This document shows, one piece after another, positions 28,816-36,960 of a stretch of DNA of 58,129 nt. The notes below the pieces were generated by a model. That model had not been told where the DNA came from. It made no database searches and saw nothing but the letters and a program-made list of their open reading frames with translations. This stretch comes from Bacteroidales bacterium. Lineage in GTDB: Bacteria > Bacteroidota > Bacteroidia > Bacteroidales > VadinHA17. Each line of letters starts with the position of its first letter. The first letter of the stretch is position 1. The position numbers and the translations under genes were made by a program. Location of the stretch: positions 1 through 58,129 of the forward strand of contig JAIPBU010000024.1 of NCBI GenBank assembly GCA_021738535.1, in the 5' to 3' direction.

Positions 28816-31104
28816 ATGAAATTAAAAGCTTTCCGGATAGAAAATTTCAGATCTGTTGCAGATACAGGTATGCAGAATATATCACCTGATAATATTACCT
28901 GTCTTATAGGGCAGAATGAATCAGGTAAGACATCAATACTGGAAAGCCTCAAGGTTTTTTCTTCAGGAATCATTTCAGAAGATGTGCTGCGAAGCGACCT
29001 GTCGCTTCCCCGTGTTACCTGCAGGTTTGAAGTGGCTGAAGGTTTTCTTGATGACAGGCTGAGAAATGTAAATGACAGTTTTGATAAGCTGGCAGGATCA
29101 TTGAATGAAATAACACTTGTCAGGTCATGGAAAGCAGACCTTAAATCACAGATGGAAATAGGGGGTGAGTTGCGGGATTATATAAATGACCTGGACAGTA
29201 AAAGAAAAAAGGACCTGGGTGAAACAGAAAAGAAGATCAGGGATTTTTGTTCCCTGCTTAATGAAAAAAGAATCGGGAAGGAAACCTTATCTGCCTCTCT
29301 TAAAGAAATATCCACAAAAATTGATTCCCACCCTGCCAGGGGCGGGACACTTAATATTTTCAAAAAGAAAGGATCTGTTGTAAAGGATAAGGAAGATAAT
29401 ACCCTGGAGGAATTAAAGAAAGCATATAACAGCCTTAAAGAGCAGTCAGAGAAAATTAACTCTTTCCTGAACTCCAATGATGTGCTTATCGGTGCCATAG
29501 AAGAGTGGTCTGAGACTATAGATATGCTTGATCAGACCGAAACTAAACTCGAAGAAATATCAGGCAGGCTTGAAGAACGGCACCAGACAATGACACTCCT
29601 TTCAGGACCTTCAATCGATGATCTGTCAAGAGGTGAATGGGAAAAAGTTCTCAATGAATTTTCTGTTGCTGTAAGCAGGAAGGAAGAACTGGGTAGTGAA
29701 AAGGACCTCAAAACGCTTTATTGTGGTTATATCCTGGAGGGAGTGGACGAAGAAAGTGCGCGACAAAAACTTGACTCGGCCGGGGAGAAGAGGCAGCTTG
29801 AATATACAACCAGAGAATTGGGCGAGCTGTTAAGTAAAGACTGTCCCCATTTCGAGATATTTGAGGATTTTGGAAGCCTGCTGCCTAACAGGATAGACCT
29901 TGAAGATATTATAGCCGACAACAGATCAGTTGAAGGATATAAGGCTGCCAGGAACTTTTTGACTATAGCAGAACTTGATTATACATTTTTCCAGCAGCCA
30001 TCAAGCAGGATACTGAAACAAAAGATAGAAAACCTGAATTCCAAACTGACCCTTGACTTCCAGGATTTCTGGCAGCAGTATGTGGGTAAACATAATAAAA
30101 TAAGGATAAACTTTGAGCTCGATCATTATAGTACCACCCATGGGGACAAGGCAGGTAAACCCTACCTTGAGTTCTGGGTGAAGGATGAAGGAGAAAGGCT
30201 TTATCCAAAGCAGAGAAGCAGGGGTGTAAGATGGTTCCTTTCATTCTACCTGGAATTGATGGCAGCATCAAAAAATGAAAAGAAACACCTGGTGCTTCTC
30301 GTTGATGAACCCGGGGTAAGCCTGCATGCTAGAGCCCAGGAAGATGTGCTTAAGGTATTTGAAGATATTAAGGAAAATATCCAGGTAATTTATACCACGC
30401 ATTCACCCCACCTTGTTGATATCAACAAGCTTCACAGGGTGCTTGCTGTGCAAAGAGACGACGTGGAAAATCACAGGTCGACTACAGTAATACTGGATGC
30501 GGCACGACTGGGCGATGCATCACCCGATACATTATCCCCCTTGCAGAGTATAATGGGTAACCCGGTCGGGAACCAGGAATTCTCAGTTGATAAGTACAAT
30601 ATTATAGTAAATAATGTAGGCACATTCTATATGATGAATGCTGCAATGAAGCTGACCGGTTATAAAGGTAAAATACATTTTATCCCATCAACAGATTCTT
30701 CATCAATTCCTCTTATGTGTAATATTCTGATGGGCTGGGGAATGAAATTTGCTGTCTTGCTGTTCTATAATGATGATGAGCTGGAAGCAGCCCGTAAGCT
30801 CCGTGATATAGTATTTACAGATAAACCCGGTGATGAAGAAAATATCGTTGTTATGCCTGAGGAATTCAAAAATGCGGAAGACCTGCTGTCGACCCTTGAT
30901 TTTAAAAATCTCATTCTTAAATCACGTGAAGGTATAACAATAAGTAATTCGGAGTATGTCAGTATTAATGATCTTCCAAGGAATTTCCTGCTAAGTAAAT
31001 TCCTGAGTGATGTTAAATTAAAGGAAGTAAGAAGGGAGGACCTTGATGAAGAGTCAAAGGAAAATCTCATGCTCCTGGTAAATATTCTTCAGAAGTTTAA
31101 TTGA
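28816..31104 (+). CDS. OLD-like AAA ATPase with coiled-coil insert and degenerate Toprim domain
   Basis: A 763-residue protein from ATG 28816 (MKLKAFRIENFRSV); an earlier TTG overlaps the phosphatase gene. The N-terminal ATPase half has Walker A GQNESGKTS at residues 32-40, a long Glu/Lys-rich coiled-coil insert (about 100-420), then 'SRGVRWFLSFYLEL', Walker B 'LVLLVDEPG' (Asp497) and 'TTHSPHLVD'. After residue 590 the fold follows an OLD-type Toprim domain, but the usual catalytic Glu of 'xxEGxxD' is replaced (Val598-Asn599-Asn600) and the 'DxD' loop reads FYNDDE (650-655). The nuclease is therefore probably inactive or altered. Role unknown: DNA repair, defence and regulation are all possible. 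Confidence 0.82.
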   Translation: MKLKAFRIENFRSVADTGMQNISPDNITCLIGQNESGKTSILESLKVFSSGIISEDVLRSDLSLPRVTCRFEVAEGFLDDRLRNVNDSFDKLAGSLNEITLVRSWKADLKSQMEIGGELRDYINDLDSKRKKDLGETEKKIRDFCSLLNEKRIGKETLSASLKEISTKIDSHPARGGTLNIFKKKGSVVKDKEDNTLEELKKAYNSLKEQSEKINSFLNSNDVLIGAIEEWSETIDMLDQTETKLEEISGRLEERHQTMTLLSGPSIDDLSRGEWEKVLNEFSVAVSRKEELGSEKDLKTLYCGYILEGVDEESARQKLDSAGEKRQLEYTTRELGELLSKDCPHFEIFEDFGSLLPNRIDLEDIIADNRSVEGYKAARNFLTIAELDYTFFQQPSSRILKQKIENLNSKLTLDFQDFWQQYVGKHNKIRINFELDHYSTTHGDKAGKPYLEFWVKDEGERLYPKQRSRGVRWFLSFYLELMAASKNEKKHLVLLVDEPGVSLHARAQEDVLKVFEDIKENIQVIYTTHSPHLVDINKLHRVLAVQRDDVENHRSTTVILDAARLGDASPDTLSPLQSIMGNPVGNQEFSVDKYNIIVNNVGTFYMMNAAMKLTGYKGKIHFIPSTDSSSIPLMCNILMGWGMKFAVLLFYNDDELEAARKLRDIVFTDKPGDEENIVVMPEEFKNAEDLLSTLDFKNLILKSREGITISNSEYVSINDLPRNFLLSKFLSDVKLKEVRREDLDEESKENLMLLVNILQKFN

Positions 31105-31112
31105 CCCCGCTG

Positions 31113-31226
31113 GCGTAGGGGTGGTACACCCTCCCACCGGCCTGATCCCCGGGTGGTACCCCTGCCCACCGGCCTGATCCCCGGGTGGTACCCCCGCCCA
31201 CCGGCCTGATCCCCGGGTGGTACCGG
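31113..31226. repeat. GC-rich 32-bp tandem repeat
   Basis: Two full 32-bp units (31135-31166 and 31167-31198) and a third of about 26 bases (31199-31224), each starting CACCGGCCTGATCCCCGGG and containing GGTACC and CCCGGG palindromes; a decayed unit precedes them. GC content is far above the flanks. Each unit can fold through GGTGG and CCACC. It begins nine bases after the OLD-like stop. Confidence 0.9.
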
Positions 31227-31239
31227 GGCTATTTCTATT

Positions 31240-31257
31240 CACCCACATCCGTGGGTG
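31240..31257. terminator. Hairpin between converging genes
   Basis: CACCCAC and GTGGGTG form a perfect 7-bp stem with loop ATCC. There is no T-run on either side, so it could be a weak bidirectional terminator or another part of the GC-rich repeat cluster. Confidence 0.35.
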
Positions 31258-31277
31258 TTAAGGTATGAGGATCAAGC

Positions 31278-31304
31278 TCTCACCTCTCACCTCTCACCTC
31301 TTCG
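31278..31304. repeat. CTCACCT tandem repeat
   Basis: Three to four copies of a CTCACCT-type unit (ctctcacctctcacctctcacct). It forms the last codons and the stop of the M81 gene. Confidence 0.7.
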
Positions 31305-32821
31305 TCATAAACCGGGTAAATGTCTTTAGGAATATTCTCGTAGTCAATTGTACGTAAATCCGCCGGCCCCAGTCCCGGGGCGTCTATCTCGAAAATTGCT
31401 CCTGCCAGCCCGTTTTCATAAAAACCCCTCCTGAAGTGAACACGTGATTTAAGTGATATTATATCAATGTTTTTTATATCAAGACCCAGCCTGTCCAGTA
31501 TACCTGTACTCGTAACCTGGTGAAGTTCGGGAGTGACTATGACTGTATTGTTGTTGCCAAACCTTATAACTGCAACCTTATCAAACCTCCCGTAATTACT
31601 GAAATATTCCAGTGTCCCTTTTACAGCAACGGGCTTACCGGCGTATTCATCTGCGTATCCGCCTATCATTACATCAAGCTTATCACCCGGTTTCTTATCC
31701 TCATCATTAAGCAGGCTGATGAGCTTCTTGTCTGCGATGGTAGCAATACAGAAATTCTCAGCATTTTGTTTTATTAATTCTGCCAGGATATGTGTTGAAT
31801 TACCTGTGCGGTCGCTGTGATCAGCTATTACAACAGGAGTTTTGCCTTCCTTTGAAGCCTCAATGCTTAGCTTTACACCTTCCTTTGTTTTTGGAAGTTT
31901 CTTACCTGCAAACTCATAACGTACTCTCCGGATGTAATTACTCATGTCATCTGCAATCCTGTCGGCCAGTTCCTTATCGTTATCAGTAATCACCATTACC
32001 GTTGCTCCCACATCCGGAACATCAGCATATGCAAAACCAAAAGCAACAGATACATATACACCGGGGTACCTGTCTTCCCATCTTCTGGCCCTTTCCATTA
32101 TTTCCATGGCAGGTGATACACCTGTGCCCTGGTACACGCTGGGGGTTATTACACCCGGTTTGCGTGTGGCCATTACAGGCTTGTAATTTCCTTTCAGGGT
32201 ATTTATCATAAGTCTCGCAGCTCTTTCACCCTGGCTGTAAGTGTCGTAATGCGGGTAACGCTTAATAATAATAACACCCGTTGCTGCGTCTGATAACTCC
32301 TGGTCTTCATTGGCATGCAGGTCGAGGGTCACGATAACAGGAATGTCTCCTGCTGCTTCGCGTATGCGTCTTACTATTTCAGCTTCGGGTTTGGGTATTC
32401 CCGTAACAGCCATAGCACCATGCAATGATAAATATATACCATCAAAAGGTCCCATTTTCCTGATATCTTCCTGCATCGCTCCGGTGTATTTATCAAATGC
32501 TTCACGTGTGATCCAGCTGCCTGATGATCCGCCAAGGGCATCCCTGGGCGATGTTATGCCAGTGGGATCTGCACATTCGTATTCTTCCAGCCTGGAGACG
32601 AAACCACGAATGTATGAATCGGCCGAAAGCACTTCATCGCCGCTGAGGGGCGGACCGTAATACTCAAACTCATCAATGCCGGTTGGCGTTGGACAAAAAG
32701 TGCAGGTCTCGTGTGAAAAAGTCGCTATCGCAATCCTGAATACACTACCATCACCACTTTTACTATTGTCGCATGAAACAAAAAGAAAAAAGAAAATACT
32801 GATTATTATTAATCTTTTCAT
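31280..32821 (-). CDS. M81 family metallopeptidase (MlrC/microcystinase-like), lipoprotein
   Basis: A 513-residue lipoprotein (lipobox Cys17, FLFVSC) with an MlrC-type N-terminal domain and the C-terminal MlrC domain. Candidate zinc ligands are in 'FSHETCTF', 'TLDLHAN' and 'KRYPHYDTY'; 'VIADHSDRTGNS' begins the C-terminal domain. MlrC homologues hydrolyse small linear peptides or act as amidohydrolases on uncertain substrates; microcystin breakdown should not be assumed. The last residues (EEVRGER) are encoded by a GAGGTGAGA simple repeat, which also supplies the stop. Divergent from the SGNH gene, with a long inverted repeat between. Confidence 0.9.
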   Translation of the reverse strand: MKRLIIISIFFFLFVSCDNSKSGDGSVFRIAIATFSHETCTFCPTPTGIDEFEYYGPPLSGDEVLSADSYIRGFVSRLEEYECADPTGITSPRDALGGSSGSWITREAFDKYTGAMQEDIRKMGPFDGIYLSLHGAMAVTGIPKPEAEIVRRIREAAGDIPVIVTLDLHANEDQELSDAATGVIIIKRYPHYDTYSQGERAARLMINTLKGNYKPVMATRKPGVITPSVYQGTGVSPAMEIMERARRWEDRYPGVYVSVAFGFAYADVPDVGATVMVITDNDKELADRIADDMSNYIRRVRYEFAGKKLPKTKEGVKLSIEASKEGKTPVVIADHSDRTGNSTHILAELIKQNAENFCIATIADKKLISLLNDEDKKPGDKLDVMIGGYADEYAGKPVAVKGTLEYFSNYGRFDKVAVIRFGNNNTVIVTPELHQVTSTGILDRLGLDIKNIDIISLKSRVHFRRGFYENGLAGAIFEIDAPGLGPADLRTIDYENIPKDIYPVYDEEVRGER

Positions 32822-32854
32822 TTATGAATTTTTTTGAATGTTGATTTTGTTTCA

Positions 32855-32889
32855 CAAGATAACAAAATCATGATGCTTTTGCTATCTTG
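32855..32889. promoter_or_regulatory. Long inverted repeat in a divergent promoter region
   Basis: CAAGATAACAAAA (32855-32867) and TTTTGCTATCTTG (32877-32889) are inverted copies with one mismatch and a 9-base centre. The site is 33 bases upstream of the M81 gene and 89 bases upstream of the SGNH gene. Each arm reads TTTTG-n-TATCTTG outwards, resembling -33 and -7 promoter words too close together to be a normal promoter. An operator for a dimeric regulator is the simplest reading. Confidence 0.5.
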
Positions 32890-32978
32890 CTCCGGAGACT
32901 AAAAAACTGATCAGGTATACAATTTAAATAATACCTGTTTAGCTAATTGATTTTCTTATAATGATAAATATTTAAATA

Positions 32979-33698
32979 ATGAATTATATTGGAAGCATAT
33001 TATTTATTCTGACCTTTGCCCTGGGGGGATGCCTGCAGGATAATGACAATGAAGAAAAAATGCAAAACAATTTGCAGAGTTCAGAGAGTACAGCCCGGGA
33101 AGAATTGAGCTATCTTGCCCTGGGCGATTCATATACCATTGGTGAGAGTGTTGATCCTTCAATGAGGTGGCCTGTGCAACTTGTTGAAAGACTCAGGAAC
33201 GATAGTCTTAATGTGAATGATGCTGAAATAATTGCAAGGACCGGGTGGACCACCGGCGAACTGCTGGGCGGTATTGATGTTGCAGATCCGGGAAACAATT
33301 ATGATCTTGTTTCATTGCTCATAGGTGTTAATAACCAGTACAGGGGACTTCCTCTCAGCAATTTCAGAACAGAATTCAGGCAGCTGTTAAATATTTCAGT
33401 GGATAAAGCCGGAGGAGATAAAGGAAAGGTCATTGTGCTTTCCATACCTGACTGGGGTGTTATGCCATTTGCCGGGGATCGCGACAGGAATGAAATAGCC
33501 AAAGAGATAAACAGTTTCAATGATGTGATAAAAGAAGAATGCGGGCAGGCAGGAATAAGATTTTTTGATATCACGGGTATTTCAAGGCAGGCAAAAGATG
33601 ATGCCGGCCTGGTAGCCTCTGATGGTTTGCATCCATCCGGTGAAATGTATAAATTATGGGTGCACCGGGTCTATCCCGCTGTACTTGACATACTGTAA
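32979..33698 (+). CDS. SGNH/GDSL-type hydrolase, lipoprotein
   Basis: A 239-residue lipoprotein (lipobox Cys18, ALGGC). SGNH blocks are visible: 'LALGDSYTIGESV' with the nucleophile Ser (block I), 'IARTGWTTGELL' (block II Gly), 'LLIGVNNQYRG' (block III Asn) and 'DGLHPSGEMY' (block V Asp and His). It probably removes acyl groups from lipids or carbohydrates in the envelope. Only five bases separate it from the following histidine kinase gene. Substrate unknown. Confidence 0.93.
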   Translation: MNYIGSILFILTFALGGCLQDNDNEEKMQNNLQSSESTAREELSYLALGDSYTIGESVDPSMRWPVQLVERLRNDSLNVNDAEIIARTGWTTGELLGGIDVADPGNNYDLVSLLIGVNNQYRGLPLSNFRTEFRQLLNISVDKAGGDKGKVIVLSIPDWGVMPFAGDRDRNEIAKEINSFNDVIKEECGQAGIRFFDITGISRQAKDDAGLVASDGLHPSGEMYKLWVHRVYPAVLDIL

Positions 33699-33703
33699 TA
33701 ATT

Positions 33704-34723
33704 ATGAATAAACCGACAACATATTACGCTCCGGCAGAAAAAGCAGGAGAGGAAGAAGTACAGGAGAAGAACCGATTAATATCTGATGAACAGACTATTA
33801 AAGATATTTTTTCTGCAATGCCCGAAGTAGCCGCTGTTCTTAACGAGGAAAGACAGATTGTTTACTCCAATAACACATTGCTGGACCTGCTCCCTGAAAA
33901 TGAGAAGAATTATGTTATAGGTAAAAGACCGGGGGAAGTACTGAACTGCGTCCATTGTAATGAGAATGAAGGGGGATGTGGTACATCAGAAAGTTGCAGA
34001 TATTGTGGTGCTGTAAACGCAATACTGGAAAGTCAAAAGAAAGGTCAAAAAGCAGTAAAGGAATGCCGTATTCGAATAATATCAGGTTCTGTGGAAAAAA
34101 GTATCGACTATGAGGTTACAGCTACACCTGTCAGGATCAGGGGGCAGGAGTTTACATATTTTTTTATGAAGGACATAAGCGAAATAAAACGCAAGATTGC
34201 TCTCGAAAGGATATTTTTTCATGATATCATTAATACTGCAGGCGGAATACAGGGATTTACCAGCTTCCTGCATGAAACAGATGACCCCGGAACAATTAAA
34301 GAGAACATAAAAATTATTGACCAGTTAAGCCATGATCTGGTAGATGAGATACAATCGCAACGGTCTCTTACACTGGCTGAAAGTGGTGACCTGTCTATTA
34401 ATCCGGTAGAGGTGAATCCCTCAGAGATCCTTGAGGATGTGAAAAATACTATTTCTTACCATACAATAACAGAGGATAAAAAAATTGTACTAGAAAAAGG
34501 GATAATAAACCATTCTCAGATTACCGACCAGGTACTTCTGAAAGATGTACAGATGCAAATATTCAACCGTTCATTTTCAACAAAAGGAAAAGACCGGGGA
34601 TTGGGAACTTACAGTGTGAAATTACTGGCAGAAAAATATCTCAAAGGAAAGGTCTGGTTTGAAACAGACAGGATTAACGGAACAACATTTTATTTTAGAA
34701 TACCCTACCGGATAGATAAATAA
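33704..34723 (+). CDS. PAS-domain histidine kinase apparently lacking the N-box
   Basis: A 339-residue cytoplasmic protein. A PAS domain (about 25-155) holds a Cys cluster ('NCVHCNENEGGCGTSESCRYCGA') seen in related kinases. The H-box 'ERIFFHDIINTAGGIQGF' has His173. The ATPase part is short: after 'TDQVLLK' (Lys280) the sequence passes directly to 'DVQMQIFNRSFSTKGKDRGLGTYSVKLL', the F/G2 region. In related kinases about 40 residues carrying the N-box and G1 box lie between these. The frame is intact, so it looks like an in-frame deletion at about 34543. ATP binding is probably lost; a regulatory pseudokinase or assembly error are alternatives. Confidence 0.82.
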   Translation: MNKPTTYYAPAEKAGEEEVQEKNRLISDEQTIKDIFSAMPEVAAVLNEERQIVYSNNTLLDLLPENEKNYVIGKRPGEVLNCVHCNENEGGCGTSESCRYCGAVNAILESQKKGQKAVKECRIRIISGSVEKSIDYEVTATPVRIRGQEFTYFFMKDISEIKRKIALERIFFHDIINTAGGIQGFTSFLHETDDPGTIKENIKIIDQLSHDLVDEIQSQRSLTLAESGDLSINPVEVNPSEILEDVKNTISYHTITEDKKIVLEKGIINHSQITDQVLLKDVQMQIFNRSFSTKGKDRGLGTYSVKLLAEKYLKGKVWFETDRINGTTFYFRIPYRIDK

Positions 34724-34752
34724 ACCAGCCTGAAAAATATGCAGATAGACAC

Positions 34753-34824
34753 ATACACCAATACACCAATACACCAATACACGAATTAACGAATACACGA
34801 ATTAACCAATACACGAATTAACTA
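34753..34824. repeat. Octamer tandem repeat ATACACCA/ATACACGA/ATTAACGA
   Basis: Nine consecutive 8-bp units: three ATACACCA, then ATACACGA, ATTAACGA, ATACACGA, ATTAACCA, ATACACGA and a final ATTAACTA. The three ATTAAC units place a TAA stop in each of the three forward frames (34787, 34803, 34819). The array ends where the homology of the phosphoesterase begins. Confidence 0.9.
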
Positions 34825-35489
34825 TCAGCCGTCTCATTGCCATAGGAGATATTCACGGATGTTTCAGCAAACTTTACCTGCTGATAACAGAAGTTATTGG
34901 TCTGACAAAACAAGATAAGCTTGTGTTGCTGGGCGACTATATTGACAGGGGACCGGGTAGTAAGGAAGTTTTGGATTTCATCAGGGAGCTTATATCACTT
35001 GACTACAAAATTATCCCCCTTATGGGAAACCATGAAGATATGATTTGCAAAGCCCAGGATAGCGTTATGGATAATCATAACTGGATGATGAATGGCGGTG
35101 CAGTAACACTGGAGAGTTTTGGTGCCGGGCAAGTGTCAGATATAGATGGCAGCTACATGGACTTCATGAGTAAATTACCAAAGTATTATATTGATGGTAA
35201 TTATATATTTGTTCACGGGGGATTCAACGATGACCTGGAAGATCCTTTCAGTGATGAGTACAGCATGCTGTGGGACAGACGATTCAGCTATGATTCTCCT
35301 GTTTTCGCAGGAAAGGTAATAATCCATGGTCACAGGCCCCATGCACTGGCTGAACTGGAAGAGCAGATCAGGAATAATCCTTCCGTAATTAACATAGATA
35401 CCGGGTGTGTTTACGGGAAAGAAAAAGGACTGGGACATTTGACCGGTATTGACCTCAATAGCATGAAGCTGTATTCTGTTGATTGCTGA
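34824..35489 (+). CDS. Metallophosphoesterase (PPP-type phosphatase) without a canonical start
   Basis: The protein is a calcineurin-like/PPP phosphatase with all metal motifs: 'AIGDIHGC' (34842-34865), 'LLGDYIDRGPGS', 'LMGNHEDM', 'FVHGGF' and 'IHGHRPH'. The first motif lies upstream of the first GTG (34923), so a start there would lose essential residues. In frame from the TAA at 34803 to the motif there is no ATG, GTG or TTG; the codon where a start is expected reads ATC (34824) followed by Ser-Arg-Leu-Ile. The octamer array sits directly before it. Either initiation uses ATC/ATT, or the start was lost to repeat growth and this is a pseudogene. The rest of the frame is intact. Confidence 0.75.
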   Translation: MSRLIAIGDIHGCFSKLYLLITEVIGLTKQDKLVLLGDYIDRGPGSKEVLDFIRELISLDYKIIPLMGNHEDMICKAQDSVMDNHNWMMNGGAVTLESFGAGQVSDIDGSYMDFMSKLPKYYIDGNYIFVHGGFNDDLEDPFSDEYSMLWDRRFSYDSPVFAGKVIIHGHRPHALAELEEQIRNNPSVINIDTGCVYGKEKGLGHLTGIDLNSMKLYSVDC

Positions 35490-35532
35490 TGCCCGGCAGC
35501 AAGTACCACCAGTGAAAATGCCAGATAAATAG

Positions 35533-35565
35533 TCAATTAACAATTGACAATTACCAATTGACAAT
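35533..35565. repeat. CAATTGACAATTA simple repeat
   Basis: Copies of (t)caattaacaattgacaattaccaattgacaat, each containing the CAATTG palindrome. The repeat provides the stop codon and last residues (IVNW) of the minus-strand gene that follows. Confidence 0.7.
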
Positions 35566-36723
35566 GTCTAGCTTCAGTTTGTCAAGATCAACACTACCTT
35601 CCGCGGTCTCCAGGAATATTTTGCCATCCTTTTCACTGAACCCGTACATCCCGTAGGCAGCTGGGAGCAGTTTTTTATCAACCCGCTTTTTTAACCTGGT
35701 ATTGTACAGCACTGAAAACTCTTCAACCCGGCCTTCCCCTTCCGGAACTATCAGGATATCCACCTGTGCCCATTCATTGTCCGGGCTGACATCCATCAGT
35801 GCAATATCCATATTCTCATGGTCGGCAAGCTCTTTGTATTCATTCAGTTTCATTTTGTCTGCAATGATTATCCCTTTGCTATTTTCAGTATCCGCGAATA
35901 TTTTTCCGCTGTCCTCTTCATCGCCCTGATAAACAGTTAATATAGCTTCGTTTTCACCAATGTCAGCGTTTATCGTCTTTACAACCGAAAACCGAAGTCC
36001 GGAGATACATGTGTCTTCCCATCTGCTGCCTTTATAGACATCAACAATTTCAATCCTGACAAAAAAGCTGAAGCGTGGTGTCATGTCGCAGGTGGGGCAC
36101 CATTTTTTGCGTTCCTTTATCTCATCTGTAAATTCTCTGCTGAAGGCCACGGACAAGGAGTCTTTTATGTGAAGCACCCGATGGCGTTCAAATGGTATCT
36201 TAATAGTTTGCGTACCCATTTTGTCATCAAGGGTAACATATTCAGCTCCCGTTATCTTCCTGGTTCTGTAGCGGGAGGAAATTTCAGTATCATCACCCTC
36301 AAGAAAAAATCCGGCATGCAGGCTTATTTTAAGCCGGGATGGTCTGCTGTTCATACCGTAAAGATTAGCGGATTTCTGGTAACCGTTATCTATTAACAGC
36401 GCAGAAGGGAAGTAGCTGCCGGCTTTGACAATAATGTACTCTCCTTTGCCATGTCCGTCAGTGCCTTCAACCCATGCAGTTGAAAGGTCGTCATCGAACA
36501 GGTTATTCCCTCCGTATTTTCCAAAACCTTTGAACGGGTCAACGGGGTTTAGCTCCGAGCTTACAATATAATGTCTTAATTCATCATTGACTTTTGCTGC
36601 CCTGAAATACATTTCCTCCCATTCATCCTGCTGTGGTGCTGCACTTAGACCATAGTTGCAAAAAGACTGCAATATTGTAAGCAGGCCTATTGAAATAAGC
36701 GTGAAATATCTTATCTGGCTCAT
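35551..36723 (-). CDS. Exported protein with NADase-type glycan-binding-like (discoidin-like) domain
   Basis: A 390-residue protein with a signal peptide or membrane anchor at residues 8-28. Residues about 55-250 show 'LFDDDLSTAWVEGTDGHGKGEYIIV', 'ALLIDNGYQKSANLYGMNSRPSRLKISL' and 'VYKGSRWEDTCISGLRF', the pattern of the F5/8C-like NADase-type glycan-binding domain. Two Cys (WCPTCDM) interrupt it. The C-terminal 130 residues are beta-rich and unassigned. Probably periplasmic or surface, binding glycans; no enzyme motif was recognised. It converges with the phosphoesterase gene. Start ATG 36723 chosen because it precedes the signal sequence directly. Confidence 0.75.
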   Translation of the reverse strand: MSQIRYFTLISIGLLTILQSFCNYGLSAAPQQDEWEEMYFRAAKVNDELRHYIVSSELNPVDPFKGFGKYGGNNLFDDDLSTAWVEGTDGHGKGEYIIVKAGSYFPSALLIDNGYQKSANLYGMNSRPSRLKISLHAGFFLEGDDTEISSRYRTRKITGAEYVTLDDKMGTQTIKIPFERHRVLHIKDSLSVAFSREFTDEIKERKKWCPTCDMTPRFSFFVRIEIVDVYKGSRWEDTCISGLRFSVVKTINADIGENEAILTVYQGDEEDSGKIFADTENSKGIIIADKMKLNEYKELADHENMDIALMDVSPDNEWAQVDILIVPEGEGRVEEFSVLYNTRLKKRVDKKLLPAAYGMYGFSEKDGKIFLETAEGSVDLDKLKLDIVNW

Positions 36724-36813
36724 GATTTGGTTGTTTTATTGGTTGTTATGTTGCTTTAAAGTTACATAAATCAGGCCATAATCAGGAATACAGGCGGCTT
36801 TTTAGAAAAAAAA

Positions 36814-36844
36814 TTTGGATATGTCAAAAAAATCTGTATATTAT
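36814..36844 (+). promoter_or_regulatory. Candidate promoter of the coiled-coil/MCE operon
   Basis: TTTG (36814-36817), 19 bases, then TATATTAT (36837-36844), six of eight matches to TAnnTTTG. It lies 117 bases before the first gene of the operon, within the 237-base divergent spacer. A good purine-rich site (AAAGGAG at 36949-36955) precedes the gene start. Confidence 0.4.
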
Positions 36845-36960
36845 TTACATATGTTCATAATTCATTGTGAACGTCAGGCCTGAAATATAAATTTTAAAGA
36901 ATGTTTGATTTAATGAATGTGAAAATAATTAGTTTAATTAATAAAGAAAAGGAGTAAAAG

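Noticed and set aside
28002..31104. Gabija-type defence system
   Set aside because: The OLD-like ATPase has no UvrD-like helicase (GajB) neighbour and its Toprim residues are replaced.
31113..31226. CRISPR array
   Set aside because: The 32-bp units are directly adjacent with no unique spacers, and there are no cas genes.
31054..31248. Minus-strand frame of 64 residues across the GC-rich repeat
   Set aside because: Its Gly/Pro-rich sequence comes only from translating the 32-bp tandem repeat and it overlaps the end of the OLD-like gene.
34739..34824. Phase-variable translation of the phosphoesterase from the ATG at 34739 through the octamer array
   Set aside because: The array carries TAA in all three frames, so changing the number of octamers would not open a continuous frame unless the ATTAAC variants were lost.
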